Assembly (NCBI GenBank): GCA_903772945.1
Contig: CAICTM010000119.1
Span: 1 to 64,000, forward strand
Source of the DNA: Seminavis robusta
Taxonomy: Eukaryota; Bacillariophyta; Bacillariophyceae; Naviculales; Naviculaceae
Reading direction: 5' to 3'
Length of the DNA stretch: 64,000 bases
Shown: positions 22,284-32,890 of the stretch, piece after piece
How the letters are laid out: every line of letters starts with the position of its first letter
Numbering within the stretch: position 1 is the stretch's first letter
The notes under the pieces: model-generated
Database searches by the model: none
Told to the model about the DNA's origin: nothing
The model's input: the letters and a program-made list of their open reading frames with translations, nothing else
Program-made: the position numbers and the translations under genes

Positions 22284-23787
22284 ATGATGATTGCAGAACC
22301 AGAACCAACGCGACCGAAAGCAGAATCACCGCGACCTTCTTCTTCTTCGTTTCAGCTACGATGGTGTGTTGGATTGTCCGTGTTCGTTATCTATGTGTGG
22401 TCAGAGACCATGAACTCTAGTATCTATACCTATCAACGCTGGTTCAAAGAGAGCAATGCTTCCCTCCATCTTCATATTATCGATAACACAACCACTAGTA
22501 CGAGTATTGACCTTCGAAACTCGGTGGTCGAGGCAGCCAGTAGTGAAATAAAAAAGTCCAAGTCCACAGACGAGACGCCACGGGAGAACAAGAGCTACAA
22601 CATGGGCAAGAAGAAAAGCAACGCTACCATGATTGAGGCTAACAACGGGGTCAAGAACAAGACGGTACCACAACTCATCTGGCTCTTGAGTTTTCCCAAT
22701 TCAGTAAGTCCAGATAATGGCACAAGGTTTTATTTAAAACAGTCGATTATCAATCTCACTAAACATCTCATGCATAATTTCAATTGTTTTGCAGGGAACC
22801 ACCTATACCAACAAACTCGTACAAGGCATGTCCGGAACCTCCACCGCTACCAACTATGGTCAAGAACAGAGTGGATACAAATCCAGCATTCCACTAAGCC
22901 CCAATCTACCCAATGGACCCTTCTTGCGGTATCCAGATGGAAATACCTCCAAATACCTCTTGACAAAATCACACTGTACGGGATACTGTATTCGATGCTC
23001 GCCCGATCGATACGTTCTCAATGCGGAACGATTCGAAAGTGGATGTCGTTCCGGCAATCATCTCGTCAATGGGGAATCCGTTTCCAGCAAACCGGCATAT
23101 GCCGCCGAGTTGGTCAAAAAGGTGGTGCACATCATTCGCAATCCATTCGACAACATTGTGGCCCGGCTTCACATGCAACGCAAGAATTGGGTGAACCACG
23201 GGGACCACGAGGAATACTTGAAACTCTTTGTCAACAATCGAACCGGGTTTCGACGATGGTGTACCTTTTTGGCATATACCCAGGTCAACCAAACTGCCAA
23301 AGCAAAACAACTCGACAATTTTACCAAACAGTTGTATGCGGTGTCGCCATGTGCCGCTGAATTCTACCGATATACCCAATGGCACAACTACGCTATTGAA
23401 GCTGCCAAGGACAAACCGGTGCACACCTTGTTTTACGAAAATTATACCGAAAACTTTAATCAAACGGCGAATGAACTTCTGGACTTTTTAGAGCTAGACG
23501 TGGTGGGCGGACCCGAAGAGTCATTTCAACCGGGAAAGCAATACCCGGAATACTTTACGGAGGACGAACAGTACTTTATTGCCAACCTGGTACGGCATTT
23601 GGCAACCAATGAAACGTGGGGGTTACTGAAACACTACTTTGATGGGATCTTGGAGGACGATGAGCTTGACTCTGAAGAAGATGTAGAAGCTCCGGAGGAG
23701 ACAGAAGAGCAAACTGACGAGTTTGATAAGCTAGGTGATGACGAGGATGCGGAAGAGGAGGATTCCACGGTCGACAAATCAATATGA
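22284..23787 (+). CDS. PAPS-dependent sulfotransferase-like type II membrane protein 2
   Basis: There are two exons, 22284-22703 and 22795-23787, giving 470 residues. The 91 bp intron again falls inside the PAPS loop, which reads SFPNSGTTYTN. The 3'-phosphate motif is HIIRNPFDNIVARLHM. A hydrophobic anchor (WCVGLSVFVIYVW) follows about 23 residues of Pro/Ser-rich cytoplasmic tail. Shared blocks with the paralogue at 16693-18079 are LTKSHCTGYC, FRRWCTFL, AEFYRYTQWHNYA and LFYENYTENF. Several N-x-S/T sites suggest glycosylation. The last 45 residues are highly acidic, a feature the first paralogue lacks. Start codons at 22284 and 22287 are both possible. I favour the first because the next in-frame upstream starts would add a cysteine-rich stretch with no family resemblance. 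Confidence 0.8.
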
Positions 23788-24093
23788 GCTAGAAGCAAAG
23801 CTTCAAAGAGCACCCTAGGTTATCGTATGGGTGGGAATCGAATATGCGAGGAGAGACGACGCCTTCAGTCGGATGCATGGTCAGCAATGCTGGGACTCTG
23901 ATCTACCTGGTGATTGACAACAGTCTCACATGCTGCATTGGCAAGAGACGACAGCCAAGTTAAATCGTTCGATTCAATCTGAATCCTACCTTATCTTTGG
24001 TAGAAGCTGAAGAGCTCAAGACTTCTTTAATCATTCTCTAGTAGCGGTTCTAGTTATATTATTATGAAGCTACACACGGCATACTCTACCTTT
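23788..24093. other. Convergent 3' spacer
   Basis: These 306 bp lie between the stop codons of sulfotransferase 2 and the acyl-CoA synthetase. No gene is seen, and both 3' UTRs should be here. Confidence 0.5.
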
Positions 24094-26458
24094 TCAATTA
24101 CTCTTTCTGCCCATGAGTTCCTGAATAATCGGCTCGAGGTATTCCAGAACGGTTGGGTCTTCGATGGTTGGGGTCACTTTGTACTCTTCCCCATCGGCAA
24201 TCTTGGACATGGTGCCCCGCAGTGTCTTTCCAGATCGTGTCTTTGGTAATGCCTTGACCACGGCCACCTTCTTGAAAGCGGCAACGGGGCCTAGCTCATT
24301 GCGAACCCTCTGAACCAGCTCTTGTTTCAGTGTTTCGTGATCCATCTCGCTACCTGCATTGACAATGACAAAGCCAACCGGAATTTGCCCTTTGAGTTCA
24401 TCTTTGGCGGCAACCACCGCGCAATCAGCAACTTCACTGTGGTCCATCAAAATCTCTTCCATGGACCCCGTACTCAGACGATGACCCGCTGTGTTGATCA
24501 CATCATCGTTTCGTCCCATGATATGAATGTAGCCATCATCATCGACATAGACCGCATCGCCTGAATCGTAATATCCAGGATACTTTGTCAGATATGATTT
24601 GATGAATCGATCATGGTCACCGTACAAGGTAGTTAGGGAACCGGGTGGAAGCGGTAGCTTCAAAATCATGTCTCCAAGTGTATTGTGTGGCAAAATGTTT
24701 CCTTGATCATCTGCAATGGCCAATTCGAATCCAGGAACCGGCGCCGAACAAGCTCCATATTTAATGGGCATCCTGCCGAGTCCTACCGAGTTGCCGACAC
24801 CTGGAGGGGGACAAAAGAGTCTCAGCCGTGAGCTCGCTGTAGTCAACAGTGAAATGACATAGATCACATTGTGATTCTACATGTGCGTACCTGGCCAACC
24901 CAACTCGGTTTGCCTAAAAGATAGGTAGAGTGACAGAGATTTAGATACATCAAGTGAGTGAGACTTGCCACTCGAAAACAAAAGGGAACGGGACAGTTTT
25001 CCAAGCATTTGTTGCTTACCACCAGTGATCCACAGCTGGGACGTTGTATTTGTCGAGGGCCCTTTCACACCAATGCAGAGTATCGGGATCACTGTGTTCT
25101 CCTGCCAAGAATAGATTCTTGAGACTACTGAGATCGTATTGTTGGGCCATTTCCGCATTTGGATCGGCCTGTTTCATGGCCCGAAATGCCGTCGGTGCCG
25201 TAAACAAGGTCTTGGCGCCATACTCCTCAATGACCCTCCAAAAGGCTCCCGCATCGGGAGTGCCAACTGGTTTTCCTTCGTAGAGGATCGTGGTGCATCC
25301 ATTGAGTAAGGGAGCATAGACAATGTAGGCATGCCCCACAACCCAGCCAATGTCACTATTTTATCCAAATGAAATCATCACATCATCAAGCGCAAACCAG
25401 AGCAAGCAAGCAATTGAGTTAGTCATCTCAGTCTCAACAGTATCATTTCACATCAGTCGGTCAGTCACTCAAGTGTCTCACCTCGCAGCCCAAAAGACTT
25501 CTCCTGGATTGGTGTCATAGAAAGCACCCATGGACCACTTCAAGGCGACGGCCCACCCGGCCGTATCTCGTACCACACCCTTTGGTTTTCCCGTGGTGCC
25601 ACTGGTGGTCAAAATGTAATGCATATGATTGGCGGGCAATGGAACGGCATCGGCTGGTTGGGCCGCACCCATGAGTGTTTGATACTCTCGATCCTTGGGT
25701 CCCATGGGACAGTCGGCCTTCACGTTGGGTCGTTGGACAATGACCGTGTGTTGCACATTGTGTTGTGCCAATTCCAATGCCTTGTCCAAGAGTGGCTTGT
25801 AGGGAACGATGCGTTTGGGTTCGACTCCCGCCGATGCGGAAATGATGACTTTGGGATCGCAATCGGTAATTCTGGTGGCAAGTTCCTTGGCGGCAAATCC
25901 ACCAAAGACGACACTGTGCACGGCCCCAATGCGCGCACATGCCAACATGGCAATGACGGCTTCGGGAATCATGGGCATGTAAATGACGACTCGATCGCCT
26001 TGTTCAACTCCCAACTCGTCGCGAAGTACTCCTGCAAATGTGGCCACTTGTTCCAATAGTTCCGAGTAAGTAAAGGATATTTTGGTATTTCCTGTAATGG
26101 GCGAATCGTAGACGAGAGCGAGTTGATTTCCACGTCCATTTTTCACATGGACATCCAAGCAATTGTAACAGGTATTGACAATGCCATCGGGAAACCATCG
26201 ATAGTTGTTAATGTCTTGGCTGTCTTGTTCCAAAATAACGGAGGGTTCGCGGAACCATTCAATCGATTTGGCGGCATTGCCCCAAAAGGCTTCGGGATCT
26301 CGTCGTGACAAATCGTATTCCTCTTGATACTTGCCATGAGGTCCTTCCACCTGACTGCGATCCACCAAGGAAGTCGCCTTGGAAATGCTGGACCATGGAC
26401 GAGAAAAAGTGCTGCGAGCAACAGCTCGACGGAGAATCTTGGTCGAGACGTTCATCAT
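24094..26458 (-). CDS. Propionyl/acetyl-CoA synthetase, mitochondrial-type (ACSS3/PrpE-like)
   Basis: The enzyme activates a short-chain acid with ATP and CoA to the acyl-CoA via an acyl-AMP. The model has four exons: 26458-25482, 25355-25020, 24913-24891 and 24800-24094. They join in frame to 680 residues. Exon 3 is a 23 bp microexon that supplies QTELGWP in the motif DHWWQTELGWPG, which is invariant in the family, so the microexon is certain. Other motifs are the ATP loop LTTSGTTGKPKG, YYDSGDAVYVDDDGYIHIMG with GRNDDVINTAGHRL, and the C-terminal catalytic lysine region LPKTRSGKTLRG. The first 30 residues are rich in Arg, Ser and Ala with no acids, like a mitochondrial presequence. The sequence resembles propionyl-CoA synthetases somewhat more than acetyl-CoA synthetases, but substrate choice cannot be settled by eye. 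Confidence 0.9.
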
Positions 26459-27002
26459 GTTTGGATCTTCAAATTGATGGATAGGAATGCAACAGATAGA
26501 TAGATAATGGTTGGAGTTTTGTGGGTAGCAGGTTCGGGAAAGTTTTGAGACAAGGTAGCAGCGTCAAAGAGATGAAAGCTGCAATCAGAACCAGAAGTTC
26601 GTTTCTCGACCTTGTTACTGCAAGATGGCTACAGCACTCTCTACCAATCCACGGACGATGGGTGTTCTTGCTTGCTACACTTGCTTGGTTTGGTTAGACT
26701 AACTTTGTGTACAGACTGTTGACAATTGCAAACCCAACGGTACCAAACCTTCTTCAACAAACGCAATGCGGTTCGGCACGTACCGTACATGAAAAAGAAC
26801 CAGCCTTTCGCGTCACAATCAAAGATCCAAAAGATCCATCCCGAACAGTGATTCCCGAATGGCCGTCGCGTTTTGGTGGCCTTCAACGCGCGAGTTTTAG
26901 AGGGGCGGCACAACACTTCCGCAGCAGCGCAGCAGCAAGAGTGTGTGCACTGCTGCCAAAATACTAAGCTAGTGATCGCAACAGCAGGCTTGATTACATG
27001 AA
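26459..27002. other. Promoter side of the acyl-CoA synthetase
   Basis: No gene is seen. A short AGAT microsatellite lies near 26493-26507. The small open frames on both strands look like chance. Confidence 0.45.
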
Positions 27003-27839
27003 ATGGTTTTAATGAATCCACTGACTGGCATGGGTACGACTAGTAGTGAAGAAAGAGACCGCAACCCTCTAATACTTAGAAAGAATAATAGTGATGTAGT
27101 TGAACTTGAATTATCATCCATCGTACTGGTACCGATAGGCATCCCCGGTAGTCGTCGTGTTGTCCCTGAAGATAATATTGTTTCAGGACAGTGCTTGGTA
27201 CAATCAGCGTACCAAAGAGAACTTGATGGGCTGAATGGGATGATATCCTTGGTCAGCATGATCGGCAATGCTTCTGCTTTCACTACTTGTATTGAGGGTT
27301 CTATCAGCATAGACCTGGATGCAAATAATCTCATCCCCTTGATATCCCAGGTTGGCGGACCACCAGTTGGCAAAGGGAAAGATTGTGATATCCAAAATCT
27401 TGTCGGGCAATGCATCAAACGTTTTATGAATAGATGCACATTCCAGTGGTCTAACAGCCTTCAGAACCACAGCAATCGCAACGAAGACACTAGTCATTTG
27501 CCAATCAGTGTTACAAAGCAATGTATGATTGAGTATGGATGCAAAAGTCCAAAGAAGCCACAATTGGACCAGTATAGTTGTATATTTGTCCCCCGTTGTA
27601 CCGATATCTTGGAAGGAGGAACAACTTATGGCATGAAGCGATTAAGAGAAATGACATCGGGGGAGTATGACTACCCAAATGTGTCGTGGAGAGACAATGG
27701 CGCACCCGGCTGGAACAAGTGCAGAAAACATGGTTGTAGACAGAAACACACAGTAGTACCCATGAAGCAAAACGCACAGTATTCTGACTCGCTTGCCTGT
27801 GGCCGTTCTGTTCCAGGACTACCTCTGGATCTGACTTAA
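27003..27839 (+). CDS. Open frame over dispersed repeat, doubtful protein
   Basis: This frame of 278 codons has a plausible ATG but no recognised domain. Its first two thirds (27040-27500) are homologous to 51840-52250, also an open frame in the same orientation. Conserved peptide pieces are GLNGMISLVSMIGN against GLHGILSLVGTIGN, QVGGPP against RVGGPP, and CTFQWS in both. However, the opposite strand also stays open in one copy and aligns equally well. A rough hand count shows that differences between copies fall on all three codon positions with no excess at the third. I therefore regard it as probably a repeat with a fortuitous frame, while a fast-evolving gene family remains possible. Confidence 0.35.
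   Translation: MVLMNPLTGMGTTSSEERDRNPLILRKNNSDVVELELSSIVLVPIGIPGSRRVVPEDNIVSGQCLVQSAYQRELDGLNGMISLVSMIGNASAFTTCIEGSISIDLDANNLIPLISQVGGPPVGKGKDCDIQNLVGQCIKRFMNRCTFQWSNSLQNHSNRNEDTSHLPISVTKQCMIEYGCKSPKKPQLDQYSCIFVPRCTDILEGGTTYGMKRLREMTSGEYDYPNVSWRDNGAPGWNKCRKHGCRQKHTVVPMKQNAQYSDSLACGRSVPGLPLDLT
27040..27500 (+). repeat. Dispersed repeat, copy A
   Basis: It aligns along its whole length with 51840-52250 at roughly two thirds identity with small gaps. No terminal repeats are visible at either copy. The copies are about 25 kb apart in the same orientation. Confidence 0.65.
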
Positions 27840-29316
27840 GTTGTACTTTCCCCCGGAAACGAAAAACGTGTCAATGTCAAATGGTCAGTCGGCTCCGCTG
27901 GATTTTGATACATTCCGAGACCATGCTGTGGTTCCAGACGCATAAGCAAAGCTTGTTCATTGTCCTGCAGTGATAGACAGAGTCTCAATTGTGTTGCGGT
28001 GCTGAATGGTCACTGTCCTCGCAAAGATCATGAAACATTACTGCATTGAGTACTCAACCGAAGAAGTAGAATGACAACTCAGCTAGGTGGGCCTTAGCCC
28101 ATCTGTGCCCGCGTCAAAAAAGCCACTTGGTGGCTGTAGTTTGTTAAACTAAGAGTATTTTACACCCCACCCCAACCAAAGGAGCTTGCTTCATGGCATG
28201 CCAAGTCATTAGTGATGTGGAGTCTGCAATTCCTGGGGTAACTCTGGATAGTGTGACTGAGAGGATCAATTGAATGGGTATCCCTATTTGAATGCATATG
28301 TCGAAAATAAAGAACTATTTCGTTTGAAGAACCTTCCTCCTGTGTTCCAAACGTATCATTGTACGGCCGTGATAGTAACACACAACATGGCGGCTTTTGG
28401 TTTGGGTGGTTTGATTCAATATTAATACCTTATTGATCTGAGATTTAAAAAGTATAGGAAGCACGGCCCTTCCATTCCTACTCTTCTATACTGATCATCT
28501 TCTACACTTAGATGACGGGATATCTATATGTTTCAAGAATGCCAATTTTAGTCTTGGCTTATCGAATGCCTTGAAAATGGGATTAGAGCCAAACATTACT
28601 GGCATCCAAAATCCCCACCGTCAAGTCCGAACCCACTGGCCCCATCTCCTTAACGATGAAGGCTTCAAACTGTCACTGATGGATTTGTTTGAGACTCCCA
28701 TGCCATATGAACTGGGAGATGTGCTGGTAGTTCAACCTGAAAGACCCATTATTCACTCCGGCAGAGGCTCCTCATACCTACGGAACCGTCATCTCCGTCC
28801 CTATTGAAGGTGAACGCCCCACATACCACACTCTAGTTCGATAACGGAACCACTTAAGATTGCAACCAGGAAGAGCTCTATGACTAGACTACTCCGATTG
28901 CGAAGCGCCTGAACTGGAATTCGATCTGGTCCATGATCTGTGACAAGGGGGTGGGCCATTCACCCCCTTCCTCCTGCCTGGCTCAGAAAATTGGTTGCCT
29001 AATGGTATGGGGAGATGAGAAAGACATGGCGTGGAAGTTGTTCACGTGTTCCGTCCAGTCCCAGTGTATCTTTGTCCAAAAGATCCCAAAAGGGCAACAA
29101 CAGAACGAACGGCAACAACCAAAATTGAGAAGGACCAAGAGACCAAGAGGCGCGTTGCCGAGATCAAAGGAAACCTAGTTTAGCTAGACTACCGTAGCCA
29201 GCTAGCCAGTCCTGGAGTCAGGAGAGGACTTCTTTCACTGTTCCTCAATTCTCAGTTGAGCCCATCTCGACCTCCCACCATTCCTACCGTATCATTCTCC
29301 GATCCGATCTTCCACC
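27840..29316. other. Gene-poor spacer
   Basis: No supported gene. The frame at 28571-28807 begins MKMGLEPNITGIQNPHRQVR and continues with THWPHLLNDEG; it reads like a protein fragment but matches no family I know and may be a remnant. The last 100 bp before 29317 are CT-rich and are the likely 5' UTR of the next gene. Confidence 0.4.
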
Positions 29317-30987
29317 ATGAAAGATCGTTTGTTATCATCGGTACTTTTACTGGCACTACTATTGTTATCATCCCCGTCATTCTTATTGGTGGCTGCCAAG
29401 CGAGTATCGGGCGACTTTAAGTTAAGCGGTGTGAATTCGGAAAAAGTGTTGGGATCCTTTGCCGTCCTGCCCAGTCATGGTGCTCGCTTTTCTCTGAACC
29501 TGACGGCGTCCAACTTTTACGAGAGCGAACGGAGTCTCTTTTTGCGTGTCTTTAACGACGTTGCCTGGGGTCGTCATTTGACGGGTTTGACCTGTCAAGA
29601 AAAGATTCGATTTGCGAGCAACAATTACAACATTGCCTTTGACTATATCGATGAAAAGTGGCAACTCAAAGAGCCACTCACCCACGTCATCTTGAGTGAG
29701 GTACAACACCAAAAGTACGATCCAAGCAAAATGGCCGCTCATCGACGCCGTGCCAATATTGGAGATCCAGGGCACGACCATACAGATGTCGATGATGCCT
29801 TTGTCAATGCCGACGAACGAGATTTGATTTCCAAGACACGGACATTCACGGCCCAACGACCTCAATACTGGTATTGGAGCATTGATGACTGTATGCTTGA
29901 GCAGTTCATGCGAGACGATTCCGTTCCCATGATACACTTTGAGTTGGAAATTGTCAATTCTCTTCAACTCATCGATTCCATCCAGGCACCCCTCAAAGTG
30001 ACACACTTGTCGGCCGACGAAATGTCCCTGACTGCTCTCCATACATTCACGCTCATTGTCAGTGGACTCATTGCCGCCTTTCTCTTGATGAATGCCGGAT
30101 TGCAAACAGCCAGCAAGAGTACGTCGACGATTCACGTGGCCGTCTTGTGGGTAGCACTGGCAGCGACATTGGATGCCATGAGCAGTTTTTGTGAAATTTG
30201 TCATTTGAAAGCGTACGAACGCAACGGGATTGGCAGCTACGTGTTGGATGCCTTGGCGGCACATTTGGAAGCCGTTTGCGATTCCTTGCTCATGTTATTG
30301 ATTTTGAGTATTGGAGCGGGATGGACACTGCCCAGCGATGCCGTCCGTTATCAACCGAGCGAAAATGCCGTCCAACGTGCCTTTACCGATTTGGCATCGC
30401 CCTTGCGATCCATGGTACAATTTAATCTCGTCGGTATGGTCTGTGGCGGCACCATTGCCTTTCAAGCATTCCTGTGTCAATGGGGACGCACGTACAATGA
30501 TGATTTTGAATCCTACCATGATTTGGAACATTTGCCGGGAAAAATACTCATGTTGCTACGGATTTTCTTGGGTTTTGTCGCGTTGGCCGTCACGATGCGA
30601 ACATCCCTGCAAGCCAAAGTAACGCAACTGCAGTCCTTTTATCGACGATTGGCCGTTTTGGGATTTTTGTGGTTCCAATCCCTGCCCTTTGTGACATGGA
30701 TGTGCAATCTACTGGTGCCCTATTATCTGCGCCATCCGGCCGTATTCCTGTGGAGTGCATTGCTCCAATCTTCGTCGATTGTGGCACTGGCCTTTTTGGT
30801 GACATCTCATTCGAATTCCTCGGCGTTTGCACAATACAGTCACATGACGAGCAGTGGCGGTGGTTCCACCAGTAGTGGTGGTGGGGGTGTCCCGTCATTG
30901 GCCGAAAGCATGGGCATGGGGAGTAGTGGTGGTGGTGGTGGCAAGAGCACCTTTTCGTTTGGCAAGACCAAGATTGCGATTGATTGA
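29317..30987 (+). CDS. GPR180/TMEM145-like seven-helix membrane protein
   Basis: This single-exon protein of 556 residues starts at an ATG in a favourable CACC context. Residues 1-27 are a signal peptide (a long leucine run ending LVAAK). Residues 30-230 are a lumenal or extracellular domain with two spaced cysteines (LTCQEK, DDCMLE). Residues about 240-505 hold seven hydrophobic helices. The block HTFTLIVSGLIAAFLLMNAG and the later LEAVCDSLLMLLILSIGAGW resemble the transmembrane region shared by GPR180 and TMEM145 (GpcrRhopsn4 family). The C-terminus is a glycine/serine-rich tail. Animal members act in trafficking or signalling, and the role in algae is unknown. It converges on PEX3. Confidence 0.8.
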   Translation: MKDRLLSSVLLLALLLLSSPSFLLVAAKRVSGDFKLSGVNSEKVLGSFAVLPSHGARFSLNLTASNFYESERSLFLRVFNDVAWGRHLTGLTCQEKIRFASNNYNIAFDYIDEKWQLKEPLTHVILSEVQHQKYDPSKMAAHRRRANIGDPGHDHTDVDDAFVNADERDLISKTRTFTAQRPQYWYWSIDDCMLEQFMRDDSVPMIHFELEIVNSLQLIDSIQAPLKVTHLSADEMSLTALHTFTLIVSGLIAAFLLMNAGLQTASKSTSTIHVAVLWVALAATLDAMSSFCEICHLKAYERNGIGSYVLDALAAHLEAVCDSLLMLLILSIGAGWTLPSDAVRYQPSENAVQRAFTDLASPLRSMVQFNLVGMVCGGTIAFQAFLCQWGRTYNDDFESYHDLEHLPGKILMLLRIFLGFVALAVTMRTSLQAKVTQLQSFYRRLAVLGFLWFQSLPFVTWMCNLLVPYYLRHPAVFLWSALLQSSSIVALAFLVTSHSNSSAFAQYSHMTSSGGGSTSSGGGGVPSLAESMGMGSSGGGGGKSTFSFGKTKIAID

Positions 30988-31381
30988 AGGATTGAGTTTG
31001 AGAAAGAACAAGAAAAGCATTTTTGGCCTAGAATGGAGAAGGAGAAAACGCTGACGGCCGGCACCCCTTAGAATAGAAATCACTGTTGCTAGCTGGAATT
31101 CATCGACGGTACGGTAGCACACGCCCAGGTTCAGCAGAGAAGACTGATACGAGAATGATTGATTCGATTTCATGTCATCATGCCGGGCTTTTAAGTCGAG
31201 TTTAAGAGCCACCAAGCTTAATCGATCAAACCTTTGCGTCATTCCTTCGCCACCAGTACTACCATCCACAAAAGATACAGAACTTTCTACATACAAGTGA
31301 TTACTTTGTAACCATAGTCCAAACTAGCCTGTTGTCGTGATTCTAAACACCCATGTTGTCAAATTGGTTTGTTTGGTTTCA
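30988..31381. other. Convergent 3' spacer
   Basis: No gene is seen. It contains the 3' ends of the GPR180-like gene and PEX3. Confidence 0.5.
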
Positions 31382-32578
31382 TTATCCAAAACTCACATCG
31401 GCCAATTCCATGACGGACGGCAGACATTGCATTTCCAAATAGTATCCATTGACCGCATCCGTTTGATGTTGTTGTTGAAATTCAAAGAAACTGCGAGACG
31501 TATGCTTGAGTTTGGAAATGATGAGTGCCAATGGCTTTCCCGTCGTAGATTCGTCAAAAATTTTGGTCCAATGAGAATGTTTCATGCGTTCAAATGTCAC
31601 GTCCAAACAGTCCCGATGTGCCATGGCAACAACGGGACTTTCCAGAACATCCCATGTTTCGTATAAAATCCAGCGTGCCATTTCATCCGATACGGCATCG
31701 GTAATGAGACTCATTCCCGCAGATGGCACCAAATATTGCAACAATCGTCTCTCTTCTAAGCTTTGTTGTTGTCGTATTCGTTGGAGTGCCTGGTCAAATG
31801 CCCCTCGAGTGATATGGAGACACGACGCATCGGAAAATTTCCAATCGGCCAATGCGGATTGCACACTGGTTTCTACCGATTGAATCAATGCCGGGACGCC
31901 CTGTTCGAAATAATACTTGTACGTGTTGTGGAGTACTTCCTTATGGGATTCCCCGTAGGTACTCATCAAATCGGATGCCGTACTGTCATCATTGTCATTT
32001 GTATTGTTGTTATCCGTATGCAATTGTTCTTCAAAGAGTTTTCCACCCAGCAAGTGAATTTGTACCGTCACTACCAGCACCAGAATGGAATGAGCATAGG
32101 CCGTGGCCACCAATCGCGTGACGGATCGTACTTTGACCGTTTCCCAGAGATCCATGGCTTGTTGAGAAGAATGTTGACCTTTGGTTTTCAATTGTTTGAG
32201 TGCCTGTGTTTCCTGGATCGTTGGAGTTGCTTCTTCAATGGCACGCTTCAACGACGGCAGTAAGCCTTCCAGAGCTCGCGCTACCTCGTCGCCACAGCGG
32301 ACCATGCGTTGTCGTCGACTTCGCCATTGCTGGGGACTCATGGGAGATCGTTCCCTTCCTAAGGGTTTAGATGGATGGGATGCCATGGGAATAATATTCG
32401 TATCATCATGCTGTTGTTGTTGTCGTTGCTGCGAATCATCCCCTTCCTTTTTATACCATTGATTCCAGGCCCAGTTCGCCAAACAATAGGTCCCATAAGC
32501 GGCCAGACCTGCCGAAGCCAATGTCGCCACCCCTGGAGTTTCATATCGTCGTCGACGTGAATTGTTGTTGGGTTGCAT
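31382..32578 (-). CDS. PEX3: Peroxin-3
   Basis: PEX3 is the peroxisomal membrane docking factor for PEX19 and so is needed for membrane-protein insertion into peroxisomes. The single exon encodes 398 residues. A hydrophobic N-terminal segment (VATLASAGLAAYGTYCLANW, residues 18-37) preceded by RRRR fits the PEX3 membrane anchor and targeting signal. The conserved core LWETVKVRSVTRLVATAYAH, then ILVLVVTVQIHLLGGKLFEE, matches PEX3 (LWE.LK..S..R...A.Y....L....R.Q....GG). The helical remainder ends in a region that binds PEX19 in other species. The gene is divergent from RPSA with 312 bp between the starts. Confidence 0.85.
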   Translation of the reverse strand: MQPNNNSRRRRYETPGVATLASAGLAAYGTYCLANWAWNQWYKKEGDDSQQRQQQQHDDTNIIPMASHPSKPLGRERSPMSPQQWRSRRQRMVRCGDEVARALEGLLPSLKRAIEEATPTIQETQALKQLKTKGQHSSQQAMDLWETVKVRSVTRLVATAYAHSILVLVVTVQIHLLGGKLFEEQLHTDNNNTNDNDDSTASDLMSTYGESHKEVLHNTYKYYFEQGVPALIQSVETSVQSALADWKFSDASCLHITRGAFDQALQRIRQQQSLEERRLLQYLVPSAGMSLITDAVSDEMARWILYETWDVLESPVVAMAHRDCLDVTFERMKHSHWTKIFDESTTGKPLALIISKLKHTSRSFFEFQQQHQTDAVNGYYLEMQCLPSVMELADVSFG

Positions 32579-32890
32579 TGTTTATGTAGATCTATTCTAT
32601 TATCGATGATCGTTTCCAAGAAACTCGGCTACCCTCTCCTCTGTCTTCGTGATGGCGTTGTTAGTGATGGTGTGAGTTGAGAAGATCGTCGACTTCGGAT
32701 AGCAGCCAGCAAGACTGTCGAAACAGAAATGAGTATTATTGATTTTGATCACGAATAGGTTAGTCCTGTTTACCGCTTTCCCCTCGTACTTTTTCTTTTT
32801 GCGGCCGTCACCGTCCATCTTGTTGTGGTACCGCCAACATCCCCACTCGTTGTTCATCGATCTCATCAAGATAAGAAGAATATCCCGACC
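32579..32890. promoter_or_regulatory. Divergent promoter PEX3 / RPSA
   Basis: These 312 bp lie between two start codons on opposite strands. The RPSA side ends in a pyrimidine-rich stretch (32770-32815, for example CCGCTTTCCCCTCGTACTTT), as is usual near ribosomal protein starts. No specific factor site is assigned. Confidence 0.4.

Noticed and set aside
29422-30264. 280-residue frame antisense to the GPR180-like gene
   Set aside because: The plus-strand protein has a signal peptide, seven helices and family blocks; the antisense frame has none.
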